This document shows positions 10,698 through 21,000 of a stretch of DNA of 64,000 nt, piece after piece (position 1 is the first letter of the stretch; each line of letters begins with the position of its first letter). Source of the DNA: Notospermus geniculatus (taxonomy: Eukaryota; Nemertea; Pilidiophora; Heteronemertea; Lineidae). Where the stretch lies: the NCBI GenBank assembly GCA_002633025.1, contig NMRB01000360.1, forward strand, positions 359,658 through 423,657, read 5' to 3'. The notes under the pieces were generated by a model. That model had not been told where the DNA came from. It saw only the letters and a list, made by a program, of their open reading frames with translations, and searched no databases. Made by a program: the position numbers and the translations under genes.

Positions 10698-11215
10698 ATC
10701 TTGATAAACCAATGCTTTGTGACAAACACCTTTCCCGATAAAATGAAGCTAGCAAAAGTTATTCCAATCTATAAAAAAGCCAAAAATCACTCATGACGAA
10801 CTACCGACCAACGTCACCCCTTCCAGCCATCTCAAAGATCTTCGAAAAAGCTATTCATGAACAACTTATGAACTACTTCCAAAACCATCAACTTCTACAT
10901 CCACACCCACACCCACACCCACACCCACACCCACACCCACACCCACACCAATACGGCTTTTTCGAGCAAACCACTCTACAGAACTTGCTGCCGCACATCT
11001 CATTGATTATATCAATAACATGGACCAAGACACTCAACCTATCTGTATCTTTATGGACCTATCCAAAGCCTTTGACACACTTCTAAATCATGATATTCTT
11101 TAGGAAAAGCTACGATTTTATGGCCTGCAAGACTCAGCAATCGATCTGATTCATAGCTACATGTCAAACAGTAATATGTCGAAATTGACCACATCAAATC
11201 TGAAACAGAAAACAT
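10698..11215 (+). pseudogene. Reverse-transcriptase fragment with (HP)n insertion (copy B)
   Basis: Same remnant as 4415-4869 but longer at the 3' side: after LSKAFDTLLNHDIL a degraded continuation (LIHSYMSN) is readable to about 11215. Frameshifts and a TAG after the KAFD block make it dead. Confidence 0.75.
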
Positions 11216-11278
11216 CACATGTTTTGGAAACCTATATTGATGTTATTTCGGTCGTCGTTTTTCATAAAAAACATTACA

Positions 11279-13000
11279 TTAGACTTTCCCGTGCCTTGTT
11301 ATTCGAGCAATTGCAGCATCTCTAGTCTTCTTCCGGTCTAATTTGTCGGTATTACCAGCGGGAAATGCTTCAAAGAGCAGGACATGATCGGGCATGAGAC
11401 CTTCCCCTATAGGTCCAACGGGAAATCTCTCCTCGCAATATCTCCAGATCTCTTCAATGGTGAGGTTCACCTTGGGCTTAGGAACGACGCATAGGCATAT
11501 TTCTTCAAACATGAGCTCATGTGGCACGCCAACAACTGCAGCGTTAGCAACTAGGGGGTGCTGTAGTAGTTCCCGCTCAATGCATTGCGGATACATCTTG
11601 ACCGTTGCTCTGGATATGACGTCTTGTTTTCGCCCAAGAACTGTGATGAATCCATCCTCGTTCATCATGGCTACATCACCTGTCCTGTACCACCCAAGTT
11701 GATCTTTCTGTTGCTTGGTTTTTTCTTCGTCCCCCCAGTATCCGAGGAAAGTGTACTGATGCCTGATGCATAGCTCCCCCCGGATATTCACTGGGACGAT
11801 CAAGCCCTCATCGCCAACGATCTTTAACTCGCCGAAGTATGCGCGGCCGGTGTAGGATAGCCTTTTTTCTGGAGGATCAGATAAGTAGCCTCCGAATGAG
11901 GCACATGTTTCAGCTGCACCGAATGCTAAGATTGTATTTGGTATGCGTTTCAAGACTTCTTCCAGTAACGGCCTTTGGACAGTTTCTCCCGCAGTGCAAC
12001 AGAATTTGATACGATTTGCATCCAGTTTCCCATTATCAACAGCATCGATGAGATTGCGTAATAGATACGGAAAACTTAACATAACGGTCCCTTTTTCCTC
12101 CTCTGCGACCTGAAAAAAGTACTCCCTTCCAATTTTCTGCCTCACATCCGCCACCACAAAGATCATACAGAATCCGATACTGAAAATAGAGCCCAGGCTC
12201 CCTCCAGCATATGCCATCGGCCGATCGAGGACGTAACGGTCCGAATCGTTGACGCCTCCTTTCAAGTACATTGACTGCACAAATTTCATTCCAAATGAAT
12301 ATTTCACTTTTACCAGCTTGGGAAAGCCTGTTGAACCGGACGTTGCGAAGCACCCCTGGATGTCATCCAATGATATGGTAGCTTGGCGTTTCCTACCCAA
12401 ATCCAAATCGCCATGCTGGATCCCACGAAACAGTTCATTCCACGAGATTGTTCCTTGGTACGACGAAGAGGATATCATGAAAATTGTCTCGAGGTCAGGA
12501 AGGTCGTCTGCTTCTAGCTTCTGGGAACAATCGTGGTTGGCAAGGCTCGGGATGATAGTGCGCAGAATGTCGTAGTTTTTATCATCGTCACCGGGATGAG
12601 CTATCAACCAGCGAGAGTTGCTTTTCTTCAGCATGTATTTGATATCCTCCCCGGTGCTAATCTTGACCTGAAAGCGCATCAAAATGGCGCCTGCCCTTGC
12701 CAAAGCATACTCACAGATGGCGTATTCCAAGGATGTGGGGCAGAGCAAACTGACACAGTCACCTTTCCTCAGGCCTCTCTTGATCATTCCTGCAGCCATT
12801 TGTTCCGTCTTAATCTTCAGTTCTCCAAGTGTAATTGACTGTCGTGGCTTGCCAATCTCCCGGACGACGATTGCTTCTTTCTCGGGAAGCTGGGTCCCCT
12901 TAACGTCGAGGAGATCGACGACAGTGTGCATGATGGGGAAAGCTTCCCCAGCATTGTAATAGCTTTTAGTAAGCTTACCAGCGATTTCGAAATTCGCCAT
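11279..13000 (-). CDS. ACSF2-like acyl-CoA synthetase, intronless, 573 aa
   Basis: Intact paralog of the gene at 7926-9632, clearly diverged along its whole length. It starts MANFEIAGKLTKSYYN and ends in a stop at 11279. Motifs in order: TSGSTGFPK (Thr to Ser in the nucleotide-binding loop), FGAAETC in place of the usual YGxTE, GWYRTGD, the hinge GRKQDVISRATVKMYP and NTDKLDRKK at the catalytic-lysine position. Both intact genes share the odd AT in the hinge. FGAAE has lost the Thr of the canonical motif, so substrate or activity may have changed. Tandem arrangement on the same strand points to local duplication and divergence. The acyl substrate and location in the cell are not evident. Confidence 0.88.
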   Translation of the reverse strand: MANFEIAGKLTKSYYNAGEAFPIMHTVVDLLDVKGTQLPEKEAIVVREIGKPRQSITLGELKIKTEQMAAGMIKRGLRKGDCVSLLCPTSLEYAICEYALARAGAILMRFQVKISTGEDIKYMLKKSNSRWLIAHPGDDDKNYDILRTIIPSLANHDCSQKLEADDLPDLETIFMISSSSYQGTISWNELFRGIQHGDLDLGRKRQATISLDDIQGCFATSGSTGFPKLVKVKYSFGMKFVQSMYLKGGVNDSDRYVLDRPMAYAGGSLGSIFSIGFCMIFVVADVRQKIGREYFFQVAEEEKGTVMLSFPYLLRNLIDAVDNGKLDANRIKFCCTAGETVQRPLLEEVLKRIPNTILAFGAAETCASFGGYLSDPPEKRLSYTGRAYFGELKIVGDEGLIVPVNIRGELCIRHQYTFLGYWGDEEKTKQQKDQLGWYRTGDVAMMNEDGFITVLGRKQDVISRATVKMYPQCIERELLQHPLVANAAVVGVPHELMFEEICLCVVPKPKVNLTIEEIWRYCEERFPVGPIGEGLMPDHVLLFEAFPAGNTDKLDRKKTRDAAIARITRHGKV

Positions 13001-13430
13001 TGTCGAGAACGTTTGGGAATTTTAGCCTCCGGATCTGTTTCCACACTCGGATGTATTTGGCGGAGTGAGCTCGAATGTCCTCTAACACTGGCGTTCTTGT
13101 GCCGCACAACGTTGCCTCCTGCAGTTGAATCAAATATGCAGAAGAAAAATAAGGTCGAGTTGTGTGTGGTGTGTAGGCTTGTCCACTTGTCGGTACTTTA
13201 TTAGAACAAGACAGAACATTGCACAACAGATGTTGCAGGTTGTTCTGACTTGTTCAAGGACTCCTTTTGAACAGCACATGACCTGAAACTGCTCACTCAT
13301 TGGTCAATAGGCCTAGCTAGAACATCTCAGCACAAATGTTCTGAAATAGCTGGCATGTTTCTATTTGCCAACATTGTACCAGATGTTTCAAGACATACTA
13401 GTAAACATTGAGGAAATTCTTTGGTTACTC
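13001..13430. other. Upstream flank of synthetase gene
   Basis: No coding sequence is recognised. It should contain the promoter of the gene at 11279-13000, but I cannot point to a convincing TATA or initiator. Confidence 0.4.
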
Positions 13431-13459
13431 TATCTAATTTTATTATAGAAACAACGTTT

Positions 13460-14960
13460 CAACCGGTGTACCCTGGCCGTAGTCCTGTGTACAAGTGTAC
13501 ACTGGTTGAAACGTTGTGGATCACCCTGAGTAGTGAAGGCATGTGGGATTGCCATATTTGATTTAATGGTGTGTTGGATAACCCTGAGTAGTGAAGGCAT
13601 GTAGGATTGCCACATATGATTTAGAGGTGTGTGGGATCACCTTGAGTAGTGAAGGCATGTAGGATTGCCATATTTGATTTATAGGTATGTTGGATACCCT
13701 AAAGTAGTCAATTGTAGTGGGATTGCCATATTTTGATTTAGTGCTGTATTGGATCACCTTTGAGTACCGTAGTGGAGGCGTGCATGGAAGTGCCATGGTA
13801 CTAATGGTGTGTTGGATCACCCTGAGTAGTGAAGGCATGTGGGATTGCCATATTTGATTTAATGGTGTTTTGGATTACCCTGAGTAGTGAAGGCAAGTAA
13901 GATTGCCACATTTAATTTAGAGGTGTGTGGGATCACCTTGAGTAGTGAAGGCATGTAGGATTGCCATATTTGATTTATAGGTATGTTGGATAACCTAAAG
14001 TAATCAATTGTAGTGGGATTGACACATTTTGATTTGGTGCTTTATTGGATCATCCTTGAGTTGTAGATGCGTGCATGGAAGTGCCATGGTGCGGTGATGG
14101 TGTGGTTGGATCAACTCTCTTGTGGGAATGTGCGATTGCCCTTCATGGATCGTGGAAGAATTTCCTTTGGCTTGCCAGGGACAGGATGCTTTCTGTGTTG
14201 TGATAGTTTGAGGTTCATGGTTGAGCTTCGCCCCTCATCCCGGGGAGTCTTCGCCCGATGGAATGTATATTCCTGTGGGATGGGGGCTGAATGATGTTTA
14301 TATCTTGGAGGAATTATACTGATGTATCTGGGTGTGCTTGTGATTCGTTCAGAGAGATAGGCAGGAGCATTCAGCCCTCACTCTTAACCTAAAGTAGTGA
14401 ACTGTAGTGGGATTGCAATATCGTCAACCGAGAATTAACAGGGTATAACTGCATTTTTAACTTGACCCAAATTCCCTGTGCTTTTAGTCCCTTATACATA
14501 TGCATAAGCACAGGAAGTGAGGGTCAAGTAAAAAATGCAGATAGACCCTGTTAATTCTCGGTTGACGATATTCTGATTTAGTGCTGTATTGGATCACCCT
14601 TGAGTACCGTAGTGGAGGCGTGCATAGAAGTGCCATAGTACGGTAATGGTGTGTTGGATCAACTCTCTTGTGGGAATGTGGGATTGCCCTTCATGGATCC
14701 GTGGAAGAATTTCCTTTGGCTTGGCGGGGACAGGATGCTTTCTGTGTTGTGATAATTTGAGGTATATGGTTGAGCTTCGCCCCTCATCCCGGGGAGTCTT
14801 CGCCCTATGGAATTTATATTCCTGTGGGGTGGGGTTGAATGCGCTTCCCAAATTGTGAAGGATGTTTATATCTTGGAAGAATTATACTGGTGTATCTAGG
14901 TGTGCTTGTGTTTCGTTCAGAGAGATAGGGAGGAGTATTCAGCCCTCACTCATTATCAGC
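13460..14960 (+). repeat. Higher-order tandem repeat array
   Basis: Basic units of about 58 bp carry GTGGGATTGCCATATTTGAT and GAGTAGTGAAGGCATG. About five diverged units form a superunit of about 300 bp (near 13505-13800, again 13806-14100, and partly at 14390-14640). A second module of about 320 bp (14085-14400 and 14640-14960, with TCATCCCGGGGAGTCTTCGC) follows two of the superunits. The open frames here are by-products of the repeats. Confidence 0.85.
14418..14571. mobile_element. MITE inserted in the tandem array
   Basis: Inverted arms of about 50 bp (ATATCGTCAACCGAGAATTA at the left; reverse complement at the right, with one extra base pair of indels). It splits a unit of the tandem array: the same unit is uninterrupted near 13725-13740, so the insertion came after the array expanded. 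Confidence 0.85.
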
Positions 14961-15679
14961 GTTTATTATTATTATTTCGATATTTCGATACGTTTAATAG
15001 TAGATGACAAGGCTTAAATCAGTTTGGCCGGTGCTATTTTCACAGCATGCTGTGTAACTAAGGAGTGAATTCTTATTTAAACAGCAAGTACGTATTCGAT
15101 ATTCATAAGCATCCCCGCCCACATTTTGCTGTGTAAATTAGGAAAAGATGATATTTTCACAACGAAATTCTAGAATTCGGCAAAATGAGCCATACATTGG
15201 CCACTTGCAGGGTCAGCTTGGAACGAATGCTACTTCGGCCTATTTCGATCTCAGTATAACGTTTGATTCTGTGCAAGTGCATGGTGAGGTTACGTCCCCT
15301 ACGTGGACTCAGCCCAGGGAGCTCTTGGCAAACATTTGTCATCACAACGAGAGATGTTGCTGGAGGGGGCAGGCGCCAAGTGCCCCCCCCCAGGGGATCC
15401 GGAAAAACGTGCTTTTCATGCACATTTTGACCGAAAATTAGCAAAATATGATCTTAGACACCAGACCTACATGTATATGTTACGCATTCTTGTGAGTCAG
15501 AGTATGGGGATGAGTCCGAATACCAGGGTGTGATCTTCCCAAGTTGTAGCCGTGTTTATCAGTGTCACCACTAAAAAGGATTAATTAACCAACTATTCCA
15601 TGTAGAAATTTCAAAGAGTCACAACAGTGAAAAGAAAAGAGAAAAGAAATAGAAAGTAAGAAAAAAGAAAAAAACTAAA
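14961..15679. other. Gene-free sequence
   Basis: No recognisable gene. A purine-rich AAAGAAAAGAGAAAAG tract at 15630-15680 precedes the tRNA-like SINE on the other strand. Confidence 0.45.
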
Positions 15680-15755
15680 AAGGACTACCGGGATTCGAAC
15701 CCGCGACCTTTGGGTTACAGTCCACTCCATCTTTCCACTGCGCCAGTCAGCTGAC
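15680..15755 (-). repeat. tRNA-derived SINE head (Tyr/Cys-like)
   Basis: On the minus strand an A box (TGGCGCAGTGG) is followed by a B box (GGTTCGAATCC) at tRNA spacing, and the 3' part (GTCGCGGGTTCGAATCCCGG) folds as a T arm. The acceptor arms do not pair and the anticodon arm is broken. I therefore read it as a SINE or tRNA pseudogene, not a functional tRNA. A T-rich stretch follows as a possible Pol III stop. Confidence 0.65.
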
Positions 15756-16012
15756 TGAAGATTAGGCGGGTGAATAATCACTTCGTTGTTTAATATGCCC
15801 CGTGCATAAATTATCGTAATGCATCATCATTATGAACCTCGCGTTTTCAATGGTTAGAATCTGCTGTCTAAGCAGTGCGAGAACTACTATTTTCACAGCA
15901 ACTTGCTGTGCAAATAGTCACGGCGTAATATGATATGATAGCAGAAATCGCGTGCTTTGTGCAAAAGTTTAGAGGGTAAGCTTCATTTCTCAGTTGAGTT
16001 TTGGGAGGAGTA

Positions 16013-16412
16013 GTGTTGGGAGGAGAGTAGTATTGGGAAGAGAGTAGTATTGGGAGGATTGGTTGGGATTTGGGATTGGTATTTGTGGCGAAGATGGAAG
16101 AAATATGCCTGATACTCCCAATACTAATAGATATGATACAAGAGTGATGGCACATAGGGCAGTGTAACACCCAGGTGACATAACCACTTCTGAATAGCTA
16201 ATCGATGTATTTGTGTTCAGGCCACGAGTGGGTGAGCGAAGTGTAGGGCGTACATGGTGTGAGGATGACACGGCGTGGTCGAGAGGCGTGTGTGATATCT
16301 CCTTGCCCACCCTGGGTTGCTGTCATTCTCGTCGTCTTCTGGCAAGAAATATGCCGGATACTCACAGTACTAATAGATATGATACAAGACTGATGGCACC
16401 TAGGGTAGTGTA
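16013..16412 (+). repeat. Local direct repeats
   Basis: 16013-16070 is a (GTAGTATTGGGAGGAGA)-like run. 16096-16168 (GAAATATGCCTGATACTCCC to GGCAGTGTAA) is repeated with about 90% identity at 16341-16412. Confidence 0.75.
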
Positions 16413-16642
16413 AAATTTGCGAAAGTAACTTGCTCTAGGCCTACAGCTGCAAGAGATTGGAGACAGAGACCTTCGACATTTTTTTCTTTCACGTGGAAGA
16501 CCCATGGGTAGGTCTATTGCGACAGTTTTGACAGAACTATCCCAAGTTTTCTTTCACGTGGAAGGCCGGGGTAAAAGAATATAATGTTCCCCAATATGTG
16601 ATTTCCCCCAACAATACATTTACGGATTAAGCGGCAGGATTA

Positions 16643-16807
16643 AGGAGCAGTCAGCCACGCATATTGCCAACAGATGGCGGCAAAGTTCTAGCAGACCAAT
16701 GTACAGGAAAATCTACGTGATCGCTGCTCGATCAATAATGACTGGGTCCGCTATATGCATTGAATTGGGCAGTAGTGACCTATTGGTCAACTCGCTTACA
16801 GCTCCTA
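16643..16807. mobile_element. MITE family GGAGCAGTCAGC, copy 1
   Basis: About 165 bp with short inverted ends (AAGGAGCAGTCAGC and TACAGCTCCTA). A second copy at 36470-36636 matches along the whole length with scattered substitutions. Confidence 0.75.
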
Positions 16808-17089
16808 TTGGACTCTAGGGAGACAAACACCCTTAATCCCGTGACAAACAATGCAGGGGGACATCAGAATGGTGGGGGCATTAGATTTCATCGCACCGGC
16901 ATAAGGCAACCTATTCCACGTGACAATAGGGCCGTTTAGACGGCAGAGCAAAAAGCCACATTCCGATCCAATCCGATCGACTCACATTCAAAGACGGCTG
17001 CGCCCAGGTAAAATTATTCCGCATTCTGCGAAATTTTCTACCTCCATCGGTCCAGCCAATGGAGAGTTCCGCGGGCTCAGTTTGAAGCC

Positions 17090-17253
17090 GGTGTGACAGG
17101 GATCAAAGTCCCCCTGGAAACAAAGTCCGGCCTTATTGTTCAGCGAGGGATTAGAATGTATGGCTTATGGAGACTTCATTCGAATACAACCTTACAATAG
17201 TATTCTATTGTTTGGCGGACTTGCATTCCTAGAACTTTGATTCCTGTCATACC
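17090..17253. mobile_element. MITE family GGTGTGACAGG, copy 1
   Basis: About 164 bp between GGTGTGACAGGGATCAAAG and its inverted partner CTTTGATTCCTGTCATACC. Related full copies lie at 35390-35559 and, in reverse orientation, 45601-45767. A left-end fragment lies at 62582-62636. Confidence 0.85.
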
Positions 17254-17307
17254 TGAATGCGTCCTCGCCAAAATGAGTCGTGTAAACGCGCCGTCGTGAT
17301 GTTTGTA

Positions 17308-17400
17308 GATTACGTGCATGATCCATGATCATGTACATGTGTACATGTGTACTAGATTACGTGCATGATCCATGATCATGTACATGTGTACATGTGTACT
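17308..17400 (+). repeat. 46-bp tandem duplication
   Basis: Two nearly identical units starting AGATTACGTGCATGATCC and ending in a run of GTACATGT palindromes. Confidence 0.9.
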
Positions 17401-18011
17401 CTAGTTTACCATGTTTACGACGGGTTGACACAAAAATAACGACGACCGGTGGATCATCTTTGGTTCACGATTCATTTGCGAATCGTTCGTGACACTGATT
17501 TTTGTTTGCGACGAGTTTTCGGTGAGATCACACATGATTGAGTTGGTCATAAGTCGTCGTAAAGTGTGCTCGGTTGCAGGCGATTTGGCCAATCCACTGA
17601 CGTCCAGAGTGACATCACGTGATTCTACGCCGTCTGACATAATCTTCTTATGACGTCGAAACCAAACTTGACGCTAGGTGGCGATGTGTGCAATGACGTC
17701 AATCATATCGCCACTAGTGACGGTGGTTGGTTTCCATCTTGAAAAGTAGTGCGCGCGCGGAAGGAACAGAAGAAATTCTTCTGTTTGTGAAGCGGTTACC
17801 CCCATCACGCAGGCCATCACGTTGTTTTCTACGCGTACAATATAGATCTGTTGTAGCCAGGTGTGCAAAGGTATACAGTGGACGTACATAAAATACAAAT
17901 ATAGTGGGGCAAAAATAAAGTAATAATAAAGTTATTCTGTTTCATTTTTGAAAAGATAAATGTTGTTTTCTGCCAAAATAATAACATCTTGAAAAAGAAG
18001 TTCGCGTCAAG

Positions 18012-21000
18012 ATGGCGGCCCCACCGACGGAGACGGCGGCTGGGGCCCGTCCCAAAGAAAAGTTTCATACTGATACCGGTAGGCTTAATATCTGCATTTT
18101 ATGTGACAAAGCTAAGGCGAAGGTGGTAAACCTTAAGTACGACAAGGCAGAACACCACAAAACTGCTGACATTATTAGCAGAATATTTCATTTGAACGAG
18201 CACTTTGTCGACATTGACCAACCGGTAGGAATGCACACTGCTGAGTGTGCATTCAGTGACACTGAGCCTGAGGCGGAGCAGAAGGTCGACCAGAATTTGA
18301 GATTGAGGTTGAGTGATGTCTTTTTCAATAATGTCTATGACCTCCCAGGTTTATTTGTATGCGAGCGATGTCACAAAGAGATGGCGTGCCTGGAGAGCAA
18401 ACAAAACTGCCTGATAAAGCATTTGATGAAGAGATACGAGCGCCGTGTGTAACGTTTAGGCCTAGGCCTATAGGCCAACGCAGGCCGACATTAGGACGAG
18501 GAGGAATATCGAGCCAGCAAAGCACAAGGCCTACCATGATGACTACTAGGCCTAGGCCTACGGATGTTGGTTTTCCTACTACCAAGAATACTTCCAGTGG
18601 GCAAAGAGCTAAAATGAGTACGATCCCAACTGCTGCCATCTTCCCCCCTTCCAAAATGACCGTCGAGCCCGCTGCAGAGAAAGTTCAAGGTAAGCATGGT
18701 AAGATGAGGTCATTGTGTCAGATAACACAATCATCAATCATCAATTCAATTTTGTGGCCCTTTTTATTCCTTCACATTCTGATTACAGGTTATGTCAGAG
18801 ATGAAGAGCCACAACCGGTACGTGATTCACCCCCTTTGTTGGAGCTGGAAAATGAGGGTTTTGAGGATGTTCCAGGTTCGATATCTAGTCCTGCTGGGCC
18901 TTCGTATGCAGCTGGTGGTAAGCGTCCAAAGGATACTCCGATCAGTGGACAGTTGGACAGAAAAAAGCGGATGCGTGTTGTGGATTTTGTGATTGCTTCA
19001 GTTGAAAAACTTAAGTTGAGCAGTGTTGAAAAAGATGGAGTGAGGACTGTGAAAAAGAAACTATCATTTAACCAAGATGACCACAATTACTCCAAGCAAA
19101 TATTGAGTACTAATTCCACGGAAACCGGTGAGATGGGCAAGGATGTACTGAAGGCAGTCGATGCCCATATTGAGCAGGCAAAGCAACTTCTCCACCATTC
19201 TGTTCATTCTCCTAGCCATTTACCTGCCATGGACTTGAAACTGTTGGAAAAAAATCCAAGGGAATCTGTGCTCGGTTTCTTTTCCTCTTCTGTTTTGAAA
19301 CGGGAAGCAGAGTTGGTCATACTTGCGAATGTTGTCCAAGCCATGATGGATTTCATCAAAACCCCATCCATATTAAAGACATTAAAGGATACAGAGTACC
19401 TTATGCAGGAGGATGTCTTCAGCAGAGTATTCCTTTCCATGAATGAGGACATGCCATTCCTAACAGAAGTTCTGTGCTCGCTTACTTCCCTGAAGGAGCC
19501 TTCACATCAGCGAATTGCTACTGTCGCCACCATAATTTCTATGTTAGGGCATAGTCTGGACAATAAAGCCTCTGTGATTCAACATGTTATGTCTTCCCTT
19601 GCAATCAGTGGACATGCCAGTTCAAAGTTGTGGTCACAGTTGAATTATGTCCACATTACACTATCAGCGGGAAGAAAAATTTCAATACAGGAAATATATG
19701 CTCAATTTGCAGAAAACAGTCTCATTGATGCCATCAAAGGCAGCAAATTTTGGAAAATTAATGGAGACAATTTGGACCTTTATGTCAAAACAAAAGAAGT
19801 AAGATTGAATCAAAGCAACCTTGACCTTCATTATTTTGCATCAGATTGGACTGCAGACAGGGTGGGCGAAGTTACTGAGGAAATTCTGAACCATTTCAAC
19901 AGCAGTGGCCGACAGCCTACTGACGAAGACATTTGTTCAAAGGACTTCTTAGTTTCCGCAGAGGAATTCCAGCTTTTCAGAAACTCCTTGAAAGTTCTGT
20001 TGGGTAGAATACTTACCAAGGACTTCAGTTGCTTCAAATGGATGGAAAAAATCCTGCCAGAACATATTCCACATGCAATGGCCGAAATAATGAAAAAGAA
20101 GTCCAATTCATTCATCCTGCCACTCCAATTGAAAAATGAACAGAAGTATGAAGATTGTTTCGATATTATGGATACCTACGAAGAGACAGTTTACCGGCTG
20201 TACCGGAAAGCTGGCATAGGTGTGTTGAAGTTACTATTTGATCATTATGTTTTGAATGTGATTTTGTCAGTAATTTGAAATAAATAGGAGACTAAATGGA
20301 TCACTAACTTGTGCAGGTGCCAAAATGTTGATGAGCAAGAGTAGAAAGTTGCTCATCAGTACAGTTGACGTGGTTGAAGGAGAACTAATTCCAAAGACGT
20401 CTGAGATGACCCCCATAAAATGCCATAAAACAGTGTCATTCTCAATCCACTAATTCCAAGAGCCGTTGTGGTTGTAGAACCATGAAAATGTCACCGATTT
20501 TGATTTTGGAAAGAAAAATATTTGGTCATAGGATTCGAACTTGAGCCCTAGGTTCAAGCATGTGCTTATACATGTATACTTACTTTGTATGTCCTTTTTC
20601 AGCTGGTGAGCTCGACAGATTAGAAGTTCCTGTGGGGGGAGATCAACTCACAGTTAGGCGTTTTGAAGGTGCAAAGTCTCTGAGAGCTGGTGCTCATCTT
20701 GCAAAGGAGCGATTTGAGAACTTGATCCCAGTTATTGAACTGTTCCACACCATTATGGACTACCTTGAGGTGAGTGCTAATTCTGTATAGGGCCCAGTAC
20801 TATTACTTGTATCCATATTCTTCATTATTCTGCTTCGTGCCAGACAGTTTTTGATGAAGTGGTAGCTGGGCTGAGCTAGTTGGCTCCCAGATTAATATCT
20901 ATCTAATAAGGGCTTAGTAATTTATTGTTTTTTTTACATAGATTTGCTGTGGTTCCTGTACTGTAACTCCCCAGTATGTAAATTGGATCCACTTTCAAAC

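Larger units (their letters stand above)
7071..11154. repeat. Segmental duplication, copy B
   Basis: Direct duplicate of 236-4869. It keeps the intact synthetase gene and represents the arrangement before the retrotransposon replaced the gene's 5' end in copy A. Differences are mainly scattered substitutions and short indels. Confidence 0.9.

Noticed and set aside
12036-12353. Open frames inside the synthetase genes on other frames or strand
   Set aside because: Shadows of the intact coding sequences.
15680-15755. Functional tRNA-Tyr gene
   Set aside because: B box and T arm are good, but the acceptor stem does not pair and the anticodon arm is broken. A SINE head is more likely.
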